A stretch of DNA of 64,000 nucleotides from contig NC_011894.1 in the NCBI RefSeq assembly GCF_000022085.1, positions 4,021,001 through 4,085,000 of the forward strand. Direction: 5' to 3'. The notes below the pieces were generated by a model. That model ran no database searches. It worked only from the letters and a program-made list of their open reading frames with translations, and was not told the DNA's origin. A program made the translations under genes and the position numbers. How positions within the stretch are numbered: the first letter of the stretch is position 1; every line of letters starts with the position of its first letter. This DNA comes from Methylobacterium nodulans ORS 2060 (GTDB taxonomy: Bacteria; Pseudomonadota; Alphaproteobacteria; Rhizobiales; Beijerinckiaceae). Below are positions 44,579 through 54,624 of this stretch, in pieces.

Positions 44579-45929
44579 GGATCTCTCCCCGGTTTCGGAA
44601 GGGATTGAGGGATTCGAGGGTCGGGTCGCGGCGGTTCGCCTGGAACAGGTTCGCTACCTCGAAGATCAGGTTGCGCGTGCCCTCGTAGCCGATCGTGAGC
44701 CGGTGCTGGGAGCCGAGCCGGTCGAAGATCGGAAAGCCCATCCGCATCAGCGGGATGCCGAGTCGCTCGGAGGACTGCCGGCCGTGGCTGTGGGTGACGA
44801 GGAGGTCGCAGCCCCCGGCCCGAGCCTCCAGGTCGCCGAGATCGCCGACCAGCACCGCCTCGGCGGGCACCCGGGCAAGGATCGGGTTGTCGCCGGTGGT
44901 AGTGACGGCGACCGCCACCACCGCGCCGAGCCCGACGAAGAAACTCACGAGTCCGAACAGCAGGTCGGGCTCGGCCGCGATGGCGATGCGCTGGCCGCCG
45001 AAGTGGAAATGCCCGTCGAGGAGCGCGTCCTGGAGCTGGTTGCGGCGGCGGCGCAGAGCCGCCGGCACTGGGCGCCTTGACAGTGCGGCAAGCAGCACGA
45101 TGTAGCGGTCCGCCGCCTTGAGGCCGGTGAGCGTATCGAAGACCGTGAACGGCACGCCGGTGCGCGCTTCGATGAGCGCTGCGGCCCCCCGCACGTGTTC
45201 AGCGAGCGCCACCGTGTGGAGAGCCCGGCCCATGCCGCGGATCGCCGCCACCGCCGTGCCGCCATAGGTGGTGGGGATCCAGCGCTCTGGCACCGTGCCA
45301 TCGAGGGAGCCGGAGATGTCCGGCAGGATGACGGGTTCGAGGCCGAAGGCGCGGGCGCTGTCGCGCAGGAACTCCACATCCGCGACGGTGTGGTGCTGGC
45401 CCGGCAGAATGTTGATCTGGTTGAGGGCGGTGACGCGGCCGGGTTCCGGCGGCACGAGGCGGGCAATCGTGGCCTCGACGGCCTTGCTCCAGCCTTCCGC
45501 CATTGCGCCTGCGAAGTCGGGGGTCTGGGCGAGGATCAGCTCGGTCTCACCGAGCGTGCCGGCGTGGCGCTGTTGGATCAGGGTGAGGTCGCCCGAAAAA
45601 TCCTCGCCCCGGGTCTCGACGAGGGCGGTAGTGCAGATGCCGATCAGGCTGGGCTTGGTGCGGGTCTTGAGGTTGAGGATCGCCTCTTCGAGGTGATCCG
45701 TGCCACCGAGCACGGTGGCGACCTCGTCCATCGCCGTGGTCTGGAGCGGCACAGTCTCCTTGAAGTGCCGCACCAGCAGCACGAGGGCGAAGGAGGTGCA
45801 GCCCTGCGAGCCGTGGAACAGCGGCATGGCGCCGTCGATCCCGAGGAAGGCGAGGGCCGCCCCGAGAGGCTGTGAGGATTTCAGCGGGTTGGTCGAGGCC
45901 GCCTTGGTGAGGAGAGTGACCGGAGTCAT
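44547..45929 (-). CDS. nifN: NifN, FeMo-cofactor scaffold beta subunit
   Basis: Starting at 45929 the 460-residue protein resembles NifK: SQPLGAALAFLGIDGAMPLF, FHGSQGCTSFA with a cluster cysteine, TTAMDEVATVLGG and a RMGFPIFDRLG segment late in the protein. With NifE it forms the tetramer on which FeMo-co is completed. The start overlaps the end of nifE by four bases and its end overlaps nifX, so the operon is tightly coupled. Confidence 0.95.
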   Translation of the reverse strand: MTPVTLLTKAASTNPLKSSQPLGAALAFLGIDGAMPLFHGSQGCTSFALVLLVRHFKETVPLQTTAMDEVATVLGGTDHLEEAILNLKTRTKPSLIGICTTALVETRGEDFSGDLTLIQQRHAGTLGETELILAQTPDFAGAMAEGWSKAVEATIARLVPPEPGRVTALNQINILPGQHHTVADVEFLRDSARAFGLEPVILPDISGSLDGTVPERWIPTTYGGTAVAAIRGMGRALHTVALAEHVRGAAALIEARTGVPFTVFDTLTGLKAADRYIVLLAALSRRPVPAALRRRRNQLQDALLDGHFHFGGQRIAIAAEPDLLFGLVSFFVGLGAVVAVAVTTTGDNPILARVPAEAVLVGDLGDLEARAGGCDLLVTHSHGRQSSERLGIPLMRMGFPIFDRLGSQHRLTIGYEGTRNLIFEVANLFQANRRDPTLESLNPFRNRGEIHDGPAQIAAR

Positions 45930-47446
45930 GGCGCTCTCCCTCGGCACTCGGCCATGTCGTCGGCGCCCGCGCTGGCGAATTTCCGGCGGCCATGGGCGAG
46001 GTAGGTCGGGTCCTCGCCGCGCGAGGCGTCGGGCACGGCGATGCCAGCGCCATCGGTCGGCCGTCCCTCCGCATCCCAGGGCACTGGCTCGCGCAGGTCG
46101 GCCCAGATCGGGTTCGACAGGGCGATGGCGATGCGGCGCACCAGCTCGACCATCCCGTCATAGCCCGCATAGGGGTAGTGCCGCTCCTGGTTGATGTCGA
46201 GCCAGGGAATCTTGGCCTTCAGCGCAATGAACTGCGACCGCCCGCCCGACAGCATGATGTCGGCCTTGTTTGAAACCAGCATCGCGTAGAAGTCGCGTGG
46301 CGCCATGCTCTCGAACATGTGGTGGTCGTCTTTGAGGAGCTGCTTGATCCGCTCCTTGTCCTCGGCGGTCGACTTCTTCACGGACGTCCCGACGATCTCG
46401 ACGCCGATCTCCATCAAGGCCGTGACTACCGACCAGGACTTCACGCCGCCGGTGTTGAGGAGGACGCGCTTGCCCTGGAGGCCGGGCCGGAAGGAGTCGA
46501 GCTTGGCCCAGGCCCGCGCCTCCTCCTCGGCGATCAGCGCCTCGGTGCGGTCGATCAGATCGGCGGGCGCGCCGCGGGAGACGAGGAGCCGCGTGGTCTG
46601 GCGCAGGGCGTCTGAGGTGTCGGAGATTCCGTAGAAGGAACCCTCGAAGAACGGGATGCCCCAGCGCTCCTCCATCTTGCGGGCGAGGTTGATGAGGGCG
46701 GTCGAGCATTCCATCAGGGTCGCTCGCGCCGTGTGGGCGGCGGCAACCTCATGGTAGTGCGCATCGCCCGAGATACAGGCGCGGATGCGGATGCCGAGTT
46801 TTTCGAAGAGCGGCCGCACCGCCCAGAACTCGCCCGCGAGGTTGAACTCGCCTAGGATGTTGATGTCGGTCGGGCCGACATCGTCCGGCTCGACGGTACC
46901 GATGACGTGATCGAGCAGGGCCTCGCCCGCGAGCTTATTGCCGAGATTCTTAGAGCCGACGAAGCCCGGCGCGTTCACCGGCACCACCGGCAGGCCGTAG
47001 CTCTCGGACGCCTTGCGGCAGACCGCCTCGATGTCGTCGCCTGTCAGCGCAGTGACGCAGGTGGAGTAGACGAAGATCGCCGGCGGAGCGTGGGTGCGGG
47101 CGATCTCGCGCACGGCCCGGTAGAGCTTCCGCTCGCCCTGGCCCATCATCACGTCCAGTTCGGTGAGGTCGGTGGTGAAGCTGCGCCGCCAGAGGCCCGA
47201 ACCGGAGGAGCCTGCCCCGCGGTTGTCCCAACTGTTGCCTTCGCAGGCGAGGGGCGCGTGAATCAGGTGGGCCACGTCAGTGATCGGCTGCAGCACGATC
47301 TTGGCGCCGTCGAAGGCGCAGCCTCCCGCCGCGGCCCCGGGCGTGAGCGGCTTGGAGCAGCCCTTCTTGCGCTCCTTGGCGCTCTTGGCCTGGTTCTTCT
47401 CGCAACCGGGCTCGTTAAACACGTCCGCGATTCTGTCCTTGAGCAT
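45926..47446 (-). CDS. nifE: NifE, FeMo-cofactor scaffold alpha subunit
   Basis: The 506-residue product starts MLKDRIADVFNEPGC and includes CAFDGAKIVLQPITDVAHLI, HAPLACEGNSWDNRG and VYSTCVTALTGDDIEAVC, positions matching the cluster-binding cysteines of NifE and NifD. It ends with a longer polar tail than most homologues. It follows nifK by 75 bp. Together with NifN it receives NifB-co and molybdenum to build FeMo-co. Confidence 0.95.
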   Translation of the reverse strand: MLKDRIADVFNEPGCEKNQAKSAKERKKGCSKPLTPGAAAGGCAFDGAKIVLQPITDVAHLIHAPLACEGNSWDNRGAGSSGSGLWRRSFTTDLTELDVMMGQGERKLYRAVREIARTHAPPAIFVYSTCVTALTGDDIEAVCRKASESYGLPVVPVNAPGFVGSKNLGNKLAGEALLDHVIGTVEPDDVGPTDINILGEFNLAGEFWAVRPLFEKLGIRIRACISGDAHYHEVAAAHTARATLMECSTALINLARKMEERWGIPFFEGSFYGISDTSDALRQTTRLLVSRGAPADLIDRTEALIAEEEARAWAKLDSFRPGLQGKRVLLNTGGVKSWSVVTALMEIGVEIVGTSVKKSTAEDKERIKQLLKDDHHMFESMAPRDFYAMLVSNKADIMLSGGRSQFIALKAKIPWLDINQERHYPYAGYDGMVELVRRIAIALSNPIWADLREPVPWDAEGRPTDGAGIAVPDASRGEDPTYLAHGRRKFASAGADDMAECRGRAP

Positions 47447-47521
47447 GGAAATGCCTTTCGGATCTGGTCGAACACGCGCGGGAGGGGGCGCCGGCCGGAG
47501 AGCCGGCGCCCGGAGCCGTCC

Positions 47522-49060
47522 TCAGCGGGTGAGGTCGAAGGAGGAGTCGGTCTTGGCCAGGGCGATCGTCTCCTGGTCGAGCTTATCAAAGATCTTGTCG
47601 AGGATCGTCGTCAGCAGGCGCAGGCCGCCCTGGTAGCCCATGATCGCGAAGCGGTGGTGGTGGTGCCGGTCGAAGATCGGGAAGGCGGTGCGGATCAACG
47701 GCGTGCCGGTGTCGCGCTCCAGATATTTGGCGTAGGAATTGCCGAGCACGAAATCGACCGGCTCGGTGAAGAGCAGAGAGCGCAGGTGCCAGAGGTCCTT
47801 GCCGGCCCAGACCTGCCCACTCGCGCCGAAGGGCGAGGAGGCGAGTAGCGCCTGCATCTCCTCCTCCCAGGTCTTGTTGCCGTTGGTGGCGAGGCAGTGG
47901 ATCGGCTCGCCTCCGGTATCCAGGATGAATCGCGCGAGCCCGTAGACCACGTCCGGATCGCCGAAGATCGCGTATTTCTTGCCGTGCAGCCAGGACTGGC
48001 TGTCCGCCATAGCGTCGATGAGCCGCCCGCGCTCCATCGTCACTTCCTCGGGGATCTCGACGCCGGCCAGCTCCGAGACTTTGAGTAGGAACTCGTCGGT
48101 ACCACGCACCCCGAGCGGGTAGTGGAAGGCGTGGACCTCCTGGCCCTGCTCGGCGCAGTAATCGAGGGTCTTGCGGGTGCAGTATTTCTGCAGCGAGAGC
48201 GTCGCCTTGGCATCCTGCGCGGCCGCGACCTCCTCCAGGGTCGTACCGCCCGCATACATCCGGAACTCGCCGTCCGAGGGCGTGTCGTAGGTATCGGAGG
48301 CGTCCTGAATCAGCGTGTAATCCACCCCGATCAGGCCGAGCAGGCGCTTCAGCTCGCGGTTGTTGCCGACGCAGAACCCGTCCATGCCCGGGATGATGTT
48401 GATCCGCGTGCCCGCTTGGCGGGTCCGCTCCTCCCAAAAATGCTCAAGGATGCCCTTGATCATGTGGTCGTAGCCGTCGACGTGGCTGCCCACGAAGGCC
48501 GGGGTGTGGGCGAAGGGAACATCGAAATCCTTCGGCACCGAGCCTTTGTTTTTGGCGTTCTGGATGAAGGCTTGGAGGTCGTCGCCGATCACCTCGGCCA
48601 TGCAGGTGGTCGAGACCGCGATCATCTTCGGCTTGTAGAGTGAATAGGTGTTGGCGAGGCCGTCGATCATGTTGTTGAGACCGCCGAACACCGCCGCGTC
48701 CTCGGTCATCGAGGAGGACACCGCCGAGGAGGGTTCCTTGAAGTGGCGCGACAAGTGCGAGCGGTAATAGGCGACGCAGCCCTGCGAGCCGTGCACGAAG
48801 CTCATCGTGCGCTCGAAGCCCGCCGCCGCGAAGACGGCGCCAAGCGGCTGGCAGGCCTTGGCGGGGTTCACCACCAAGGCCTCGCGGGCGAGGTTCTTCT
48901 CGCGGTATTCCCAGGTCTTGGCGTATTCGCGCTGCGCCTCGACCGCCTCGCTGGAGGCCGGGCATTCGAACTGCTCGCGCTTGCGGGCGAACATCTCCTG
49001 ATATTCGGGCTGGCGGAACAGCGGTGCGTGATCGAGTACTTGATCGGCGGATTGGGGCAT
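47522..49060 (-). CDS. nifK: NifK, nitrogenase MoFe protein beta subunit
   Basis: The 512-residue protein starts [20 protein letters not shown] and has the P-cluster ligands in [28 protein letters not shown] and [24 protein letters not shown] precedes the start. It is full length and intact. It lies about 430 bp after nifD, a longer gap than usual for nifDK, with a repeated hairpin in between. It forms the alpha2-beta2 dinitrogenase with NifD. Confidence 0.96.
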   Translation of the reverse strand: MPQSADQVLDHAPLFRQPEYQEMFARKREQFECPASSEAVEAQREYAKTWEYREKNLAREALVVNPAKACQPLGAVFAAAGFERTMSFVHGSQGCVAYYRSHLSRHFKEPSSAVSSSMTEDAAVFGGLNNMIDGLANTYSLYKPKMIAVSTTCMAEVIGDDLQAFIQNAKNKGSVPKDFDVPFAHTPAFVGSHVDGYDHMIKGILEHFWEERTRQAGTRINIIPGMDGFCVGNNRELKRLLGLIGVDYTLIQDASDTYDTPSDGEFRMYAGGTTLEEVAAAQDAKATLSLQKYCTRKTLDYCAEQGQEVHAFHYPLGVRGTDEFLLKVSELAGVEIPEEVTMERGRLIDAMADSQSWLHGKKYAIFGDPDVVYGLARFILDTGGEPIHCLATNGNKTWEEEMQALLASSPFGASGQVWAGKDLWHLRSLLFTEPVDFVLGNSYAKYLERDTGTPLIRTAFPIFDRHHHHRFAIMGYQGGLRLLTTILDKIFDKLDQETIALAKTDSSFDLTR

Positions 49061-49493
49061 GGTCTGCTCCTGTTGGCGGCCGCGTCATACGGCGGCACGC
49101 ATCATTCGGAACACAGGGATGGCGTTTTCGAAGAGCAGCGACCGTTCACAGTGGAACGGCATCCGCTCAACATTTATATGCTTGCATCATTTTTCGCGAT
49201 GTGTCGGCGCTATTTCGTCGAGAAATACCTGATTACTGCAGTCCTGAATCGATCAACGTGATCAAGGCAGGGAAAACCCCTCACCGGAGTGGGAGAGGGA
49301 TAGGGGTGAGGGACCGACGGTTCAGCAAGAAGACTGAACCGCGCCGCTGGAAGCGGTGACGCTCCAGTTCAATCCTGAACCCGCGCCACTCTCACGCGCG
49401 ATCTTCGATCGCCTTCCCATCTCCGGGAGAGGGGTACCCTGCCAAGCCATTATCCGATCGCTCATCCCGAACGGCCGGACCAAGAGCGCCTGC
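49061..49493. other. Long nifD-nifK spacer
   Basis: About 430 bp without a gene separate nifD from nifK. It includes an AT-richer part (49160-49260) and a REP-like hairpin. No sigma-54 box or NifA site was found, so nifK is presumably still transcribed from the nifH promoter. Confidence 0.6.
49278..49312. repeat. REP-like hairpin in the nifD-nifK spacer
   Basis: CCCTCACC (49278-49285) pairs with GGTGAGGG (49305-49312) around a purine-rich loop. Similar short ccctctccc/ggtgaggg elements are common between genes of GC-rich alphaproteobacteria. It could stabilise or process the nifHD transcript. Confidence 0.5.
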
Positions 49494-51011
49494 TTACGCG
49501 GCGGCCTCTTGGAGCAAGGGCGCCGGCGTCTTCTTCCAGGGCGCGTCGAACAGGCCCCAGACCGGGTTGTTGATCGCCAAGTCCATGTCCCGGGCGAAGA
49601 TCGCGAACCCATCATAGCCGTGATACGGGCCCGAATAGTCCCAGGAGTGCATCTGCCGGAACGGAATGCCCATCTTCTGGACCGGGTACTTCTCCTTGAT
49701 GCCGGAGCCGACGAGGTCGGGCCGGATCGTCTCAATGAACTTCTCGAGTTCGTAGCCTGTCACGTCGTCGTAGATCAGCGTGCCTTTCTTAACGTAGTGG
49801 CCGGTGCGCTGGTAGTCGTCGTTATGGGCGAATTCGTAGCCAGTGCCTGCGATCTCCATGCCGAGATCCTCGTAGGCTGTGATCACGTGGCGCGGGCGCA
49901 GGCCACCGACATAGAGCATGACTCTCTTGCCCTTCAGCCGCGGACCGTACTTTGCGACCACCGCATCAACGAGGGGCTGGTACTTGGCGATCACCGCCTC
50001 TGCCTTCTTCTCGATCTCGGGACCGAAATGCTTAGCGATATTGCGCAAAGAGGCCGCGATCTGCGACGGGCCGAAGTAATTGTACTCCATCCACGGGATT
50101 GCGTACTTCTCCTCCATATAGCGACAGATGTAGTTCATCGACCGGTAGCAGTGGATGAGGTTGAGCTTGGCCTTCGGCGCGCGCTCGATCTCGGCGAGGG
50201 TGGCGTCCCCCGACCAGTTGCCGACGATGCGAAGGCCCATCTCCTCCAACAGGATGCGCGAGGCCCAGGCGTCGCCGCCGATATTGTAGTCGCCGACCAC
50301 GTTGACGTCGTAGGGCGTGCCCGCGAAGGCGAACTCGCGCTCCTGCTTCTCGAACACCCAGTCGCGGATCGCGTCGTTGGCGATGTGGTGGCCCAGCGAC
50401 TGCGACACGCCGCGAAACCCCTCGCAGCGCACCGGCACCACGGTCTTGCCGATGTCCGTCATCTTCTTCTTGGCCACCGCCTCGGTGTCGTCGCCGATCA
50501 GGCCGATCGGGCATTCCGACTGGATCGTCACGCCGTGATTGAGCGGGAACAGCGTCTCGATCTCGTCGATGACCTTGTCAAGCTTCTTGTCGCCACCGAA
50601 GACGATGTCCTTCTCCCGGAAGTCGGAAGTGAACTGCATCGTCACGAAGGTGTCGACTCCGGTCGTGCCGATGTAGTAGTTGCGGCGCTGGGACCAGGAA
50701 TACTGCCCGCACCCGACCGGTCCGTGCGAGATGTGGATCATATCCTTGACCGGTCCCCAGACCACGCCCTTGGAGCCGGCATAGGCGCAGCCTCGGATGG
50801 TCATGACACCCGGGATCGACTTGATGTTGGATTTCACGTCGCACTCGGTGAGCGCCTTTTCCTCCTCCGGCGCGGATTCGTCCGCGGCGGCGGGGGTGGC
50901 AACCGAGAGGTGTTTGCGGCGGCGCTTGGCGAACTTGTCGGGATAGGCGGCCAGCACTTCCTTGATAATCTTCTCGTGGAATGCGCCGTCGTTTTCGTAA
51001 TCGAGGCTCAT
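49494..51011 (-). CDS. nifD: NifD, nitrogenase MoFe protein alpha subunit
   Basis: Starting at 51011 the 505-residue protein includes the P-cluster region [20 protein letters not shown] and [17 protein letters not shown], the [11 protein letters not shown] cysteine, the FeMo-co cysteine in HCYRSMNYI and the FeMo-co histidine in [16 protein letters not shown]. All ligands are present. The upstream extension to 51077 runs over the nifH-nifD gap and was rejected. It follows nifH by about 70 bp and is transcribed from the nifH promoter. Confidence 0.97.
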   Translation of the reverse strand: MSLDYENDGAFHEKIIKEVLAAYPDKFAKRRRKHLSVATPAAADESAPEEEKALTECDVKSNIKSIPGVMTIRGCAYAGSKGVVWGPVKDMIHISHGPVGCGQYSWSQRRNYYIGTTGVDTFVTMQFTSDFREKDIVFGGDKKLDKVIDEIETLFPLNHGVTIQSECPIGLIGDDTEAVAKKKMTDIGKTVVPVRCEGFRGVSQSLGHHIANDAIRDWVFEKQEREFAFAGTPYDVNVVGDYNIGGDAWASRILLEEMGLRIVGNWSGDATLAEIERAPKAKLNLIHCYRSMNYICRYMEEKYAIPWMEYNYFGPSQIAASLRNIAKHFGPEIEKKAEAVIAKYQPLVDAVVAKYGPRLKGKRVMLYVGGLRPRHVITAYEDLGMEIAGTGYEFAHNDDYQRTGHYVKKGTLIYDDVTGYELEKFIETIRPDLVGSGIKEKYPVQKMGIPFRQMHSWDYSGPYHGYDGFAIFARDMDLAINNPVWGLFDAPWKKTPAPLLQEAAA

Positions 51012-51081
51012 GGCAGTCGACCTTCCGTGGATGGCAGCGGCTGGGGCGGCCCCGGCGGGCCGCTCCCGGATGTCCATACGA

Positions 51082-52500
<1,419 letters not shown>

Positions 52501-52846
52501 CTACCGGATCAGGAGGGCGGCATCCCGCTGGTCAAGCGCTTGGTTCGTCTGTGTCCCTGGATCACGACCATCGTGGTGGATGGTGGCTGCAAGAGCCGTT
52601 TCATCGAGGCGGTTCAGGCTGGGATGAACCGTGCCGTAGAAGCGGTCCTTCGCAATTCGCAAAGGGCTTTGTCCTTTTGCCGAAGCGGTGGCGGATCGAA
52701 CAAAGCATCGGCGCTCTCACGGTGTCGCGCCGTCTCAAGCTGGACTGCGACACGCTTCTTCACATCTCAGCGGCAGCCATGCTTTTCGCCTCGATAACCC
52801 GGCTTCTCGCCTCAATCACTGTGAAATAACCCTTTCCCAACAGACT
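52501..52846 (+). mobile_element. IS5-family fragment interrupting the nifH upstream repeat
   Basis: It is nearly identical (in inverse orientation) to the transposase 3' part and end of the element at 39871-40765, including the terminal CCCTTTCCCAAC. The other half is missing. It joins the promoter repeat at 52500 without any visible target duplication. Confidence 0.85.
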
Positions 52847-52911
52847 CTGAGACCGCTCTACGTAGACATCAGAGACCGGAAAGAAGTTGGGGGGAGGTGC
52901 TGTCGCAAACC

Positions 52912-53011
52912 GGCCCTGTTGCATTAACTTTGTGAGGCACAATCCTTAGCGTGTTTATTAGCCTGAGTTGCTACTACATCCTGTAGCTTGCCAGGTTAAT
53001 GCAACAGAGCC
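52912..53011. mobile_element. 100-bp miniature element with IS6-like ends
   Basis: GGCCCTGTTGCATTAAC at 52912-52928 and GGCTCTGTTGCATTAAC read from the right end (52995-53011) are inverted repeats with one mismatch in 17. GGCxCTGTTGCA is the typical end of IS6-family elements. There is no coding capacity. Confidence 0.6.
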
Positions 53012-53040
53012 ACGCCGAGGGCCTTCGGCCCTCGGCGTGG
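53010..53040. terminator. Strong hairpin, probable terminator
   Basis: CCACGCCGAGGGCC pairs perfectly with GGCCCTCGGCGTGG around a three-base TTC loop. It lies 80 bp downstream of the ornithine-cyclodeaminase-family gene and before the IS-derived DNA. No T-run follows on either side, so it may act as a processing or rho-assisted site instead. Confidence 0.55.
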
Positions 53041-53119
53041 CCGCTTACCTGTCTACTGAAAAACTGCCTCCATATATCGCTGCCCGCAGCGAAGCCGTTG
53101 TCGGCCATGTATGTTGCTT

Positions 53120-54085
53120 TTAGTAGGCTACGACTGTTCCTATGTTCTGCCGCTCTGCGAGAGATAGGATCTCGGCGGCGATGGCAACATCATGAATCGC
53201 CAAGCCAAGATTGAATACCGCGATGCGATCGGAGTTGCTTGACCGGCCAGTCAGCTTTCCCACGATGACACTACTCACGGAGCCTCGCACACGCGATAAA
53301 TCCTCATACGGCGAGCCTGTCGCGCGTATGAAGTTTGTGAATTGTTCCACGTCGTCCGTGAATAATGCGTCCGACGCCGTCGTGATGTCTTGGGACCATC
53401 CCCGGACATGGACGGGGAGCACCAGGCTGGCTTTCTTCATCCAGCCGAACTGGAACACGACTTCCTCCAATCGGCTCGTCGCAGTCACCACGACATCGGC
53501 GGCGCGTATGGCGCTCTCGGCCTCTCGAACGTGGACGACGCGTGCCTCTGCCGAGACCTGGTTGGCCAGACGGTCCACGGCGCTGGGATCGATATCTACC
53601 ACCTGGAACTCGGCCGAGGGGTGGATCAGCGACATCAGCTTCACATGATAAAGCCCCTGCAGACCAGCGCCAATGACTGCAATCCTATCCACGTTGCTTG
53701 GCGCGAGATACTTGCTGGTGATAGCCGACGCAGCGCTCGTGCGCACCGCAGTCAGGTAGGCTGCATCCATGACGCAGATGGGTAGGCCCGTTTCCGGATC
53801 GTTGAGAACCATCAGGCCGGTAATATTCGGCAGGCCGCTCTTGTAGTTGCTGGAATAGCCCGCGACCCATTTAACGCCCCCACGCTTCTGCCTGGGCAGC
53901 CAGCCCGCCATGGCGTGGATGAACGCATCATGTTGAGGGTGAACGCCGGTTTTGGGCGGGTTTTCGAATGCGCCGTTACCGTGGTCTCGAAGCGTAGCTT
54001 CGACGACCTCCAATGCGGAGGCAAGCGGCAACGCTGCCGCAAGAACGTCACTCCTGCTAAGCCATCTTACTGCACATGTTGCCAT
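53120..54085 (-). CDS. Ornithine cyclodeaminase/mu-crystallin family protein (pyrroline-2-carboxylate reductase-like)
   Basis: The 321-residue protein has the family's substrate region (KTGVHPQHDAFIHAMAGWLP, then KWVAGY), the catalytic TAVRTSAASAITSKYL segment and the NAD(P)-binding IAVIGAGLQGLYHVKLM. Members include ornithine cyclodeaminase, alanine dehydrogenase and pyrroline-2-carboxylate reductase. Fragments of hydroxyproline genes lie just upstream, so reduction of pyrroline-2-carboxylate to proline is the most likely role. AGGTGA six bases before the ATG supports the start at 54085. Confidence 0.8.
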   Translation of the reverse strand: MATCAVRWLSRSDVLAAALPLASALEVVEATLRDHGNGAFENPPKTGVHPQHDAFIHAMAGWLPRQKRGGVKWVAGYSSNYKSGLPNITGLMVLNDPETGLPICVMDAAYLTAVRTSAASAITSKYLAPSNVDRIAVIGAGLQGLYHVKLMSLIHPSAEFQVVDIDPSAVDRLANQVSAEARVVHVREAESAIRAADVVVTATSRLEEVVFQFGWMKKASLVLPVHVRGWSQDITTASDALFTDDVEQFTNFIRATGSPYEDLSRVRGSVSSVIVGKLTGRSSNSDRIAVFNLGLAIHDVAIAAEILSLAERQNIGTVVAY

Positions 54086-54242
54086 GTATCACCTATGCTC
54101 TTGGCATCGGATTTGTTATCCGGAGGAAATGGTCTGCGCCCAGGCGAGGCCGTTCTAAATCGCTCTACCGATGGGCGCGATTTCTCTAGCCGGCGCTGTT
54201 TAGTCGGATCACTGTGCACGGTAGTAGCTCTGCTCGTAGGCC

Positions 54243-54476
54243 TAGCACGGGCACGCGGCGCGCCGCGTGGTCAACGGTCAGCTTGAACAGGCGCGCGCGT
54301 TCGGCCTTGGTGAGGGCATAGAACTCGCCGGTGCTGCCGGCGGCCACCACGCCCTGCGCGCCATTGGCGATCGCGTCGTCGATGAGCGCCTTGTACCGGA
54401 TCTCGTTGATGGAGCCATCGGCTCCGAAGGGGGTGACGAGAACCGGGAAGATGCCGCCCCAGTCTGAATAGGCCAT
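54243..54476 (-). pseudogene. DapA-family lyase, N-terminal remnant (copy 3)
   Basis: It encodes 78 residues (MAYSDWGGIFPVLVTPFGAD to RRVPVL) closely matching the start of the lyase at 25434-26333, then breaks off at 54243 into unrelated codons. The GSTGE loop is present, but the Schiff-base lysine and most of the barrel are gone. The remnant of the ABC ATPase directly upstream has the same order as in cluster 2. Confidence 0.88.
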
Positions 54477-54479
54477 GGG

Positions 54480-54602
54480 TTACCGTCCTTGTGTGGCAGA
54501 TGTGGTCGAGGGTGCGCCCGCCGCGGCCGCGAGGGGACCGAGACGGCGGGCCTGTTCCGTGGAGCGGCCGACGAAGGCCGCGAGCCGCGGGTTGGCGCCC
54601 GA
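54480..54602 (-). pseudogene. Polar amino acid ABC ATPase, C-terminal remnant
   Basis: The last 40 codons (GANPRLAAFVGRSTEQARRL and GPLAAAAG) match the end of the ATPase at 26337-27188. Beyond 54602 the sequence belongs to the 3' end of the HemA-like gene region. It is followed three bases later by the dapA remnant, exactly as in cluster 2. Confidence 0.85.
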
Positions 54603-54624
54603 CAGGGGGTGTGCCGCTTTGGGG

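Noticed and set aside
43277..44608. 443-codon plus-strand frame opposite nifX and DUF269
   Set aside because: It is antisense to conserved nif genes and has no motif of its own.
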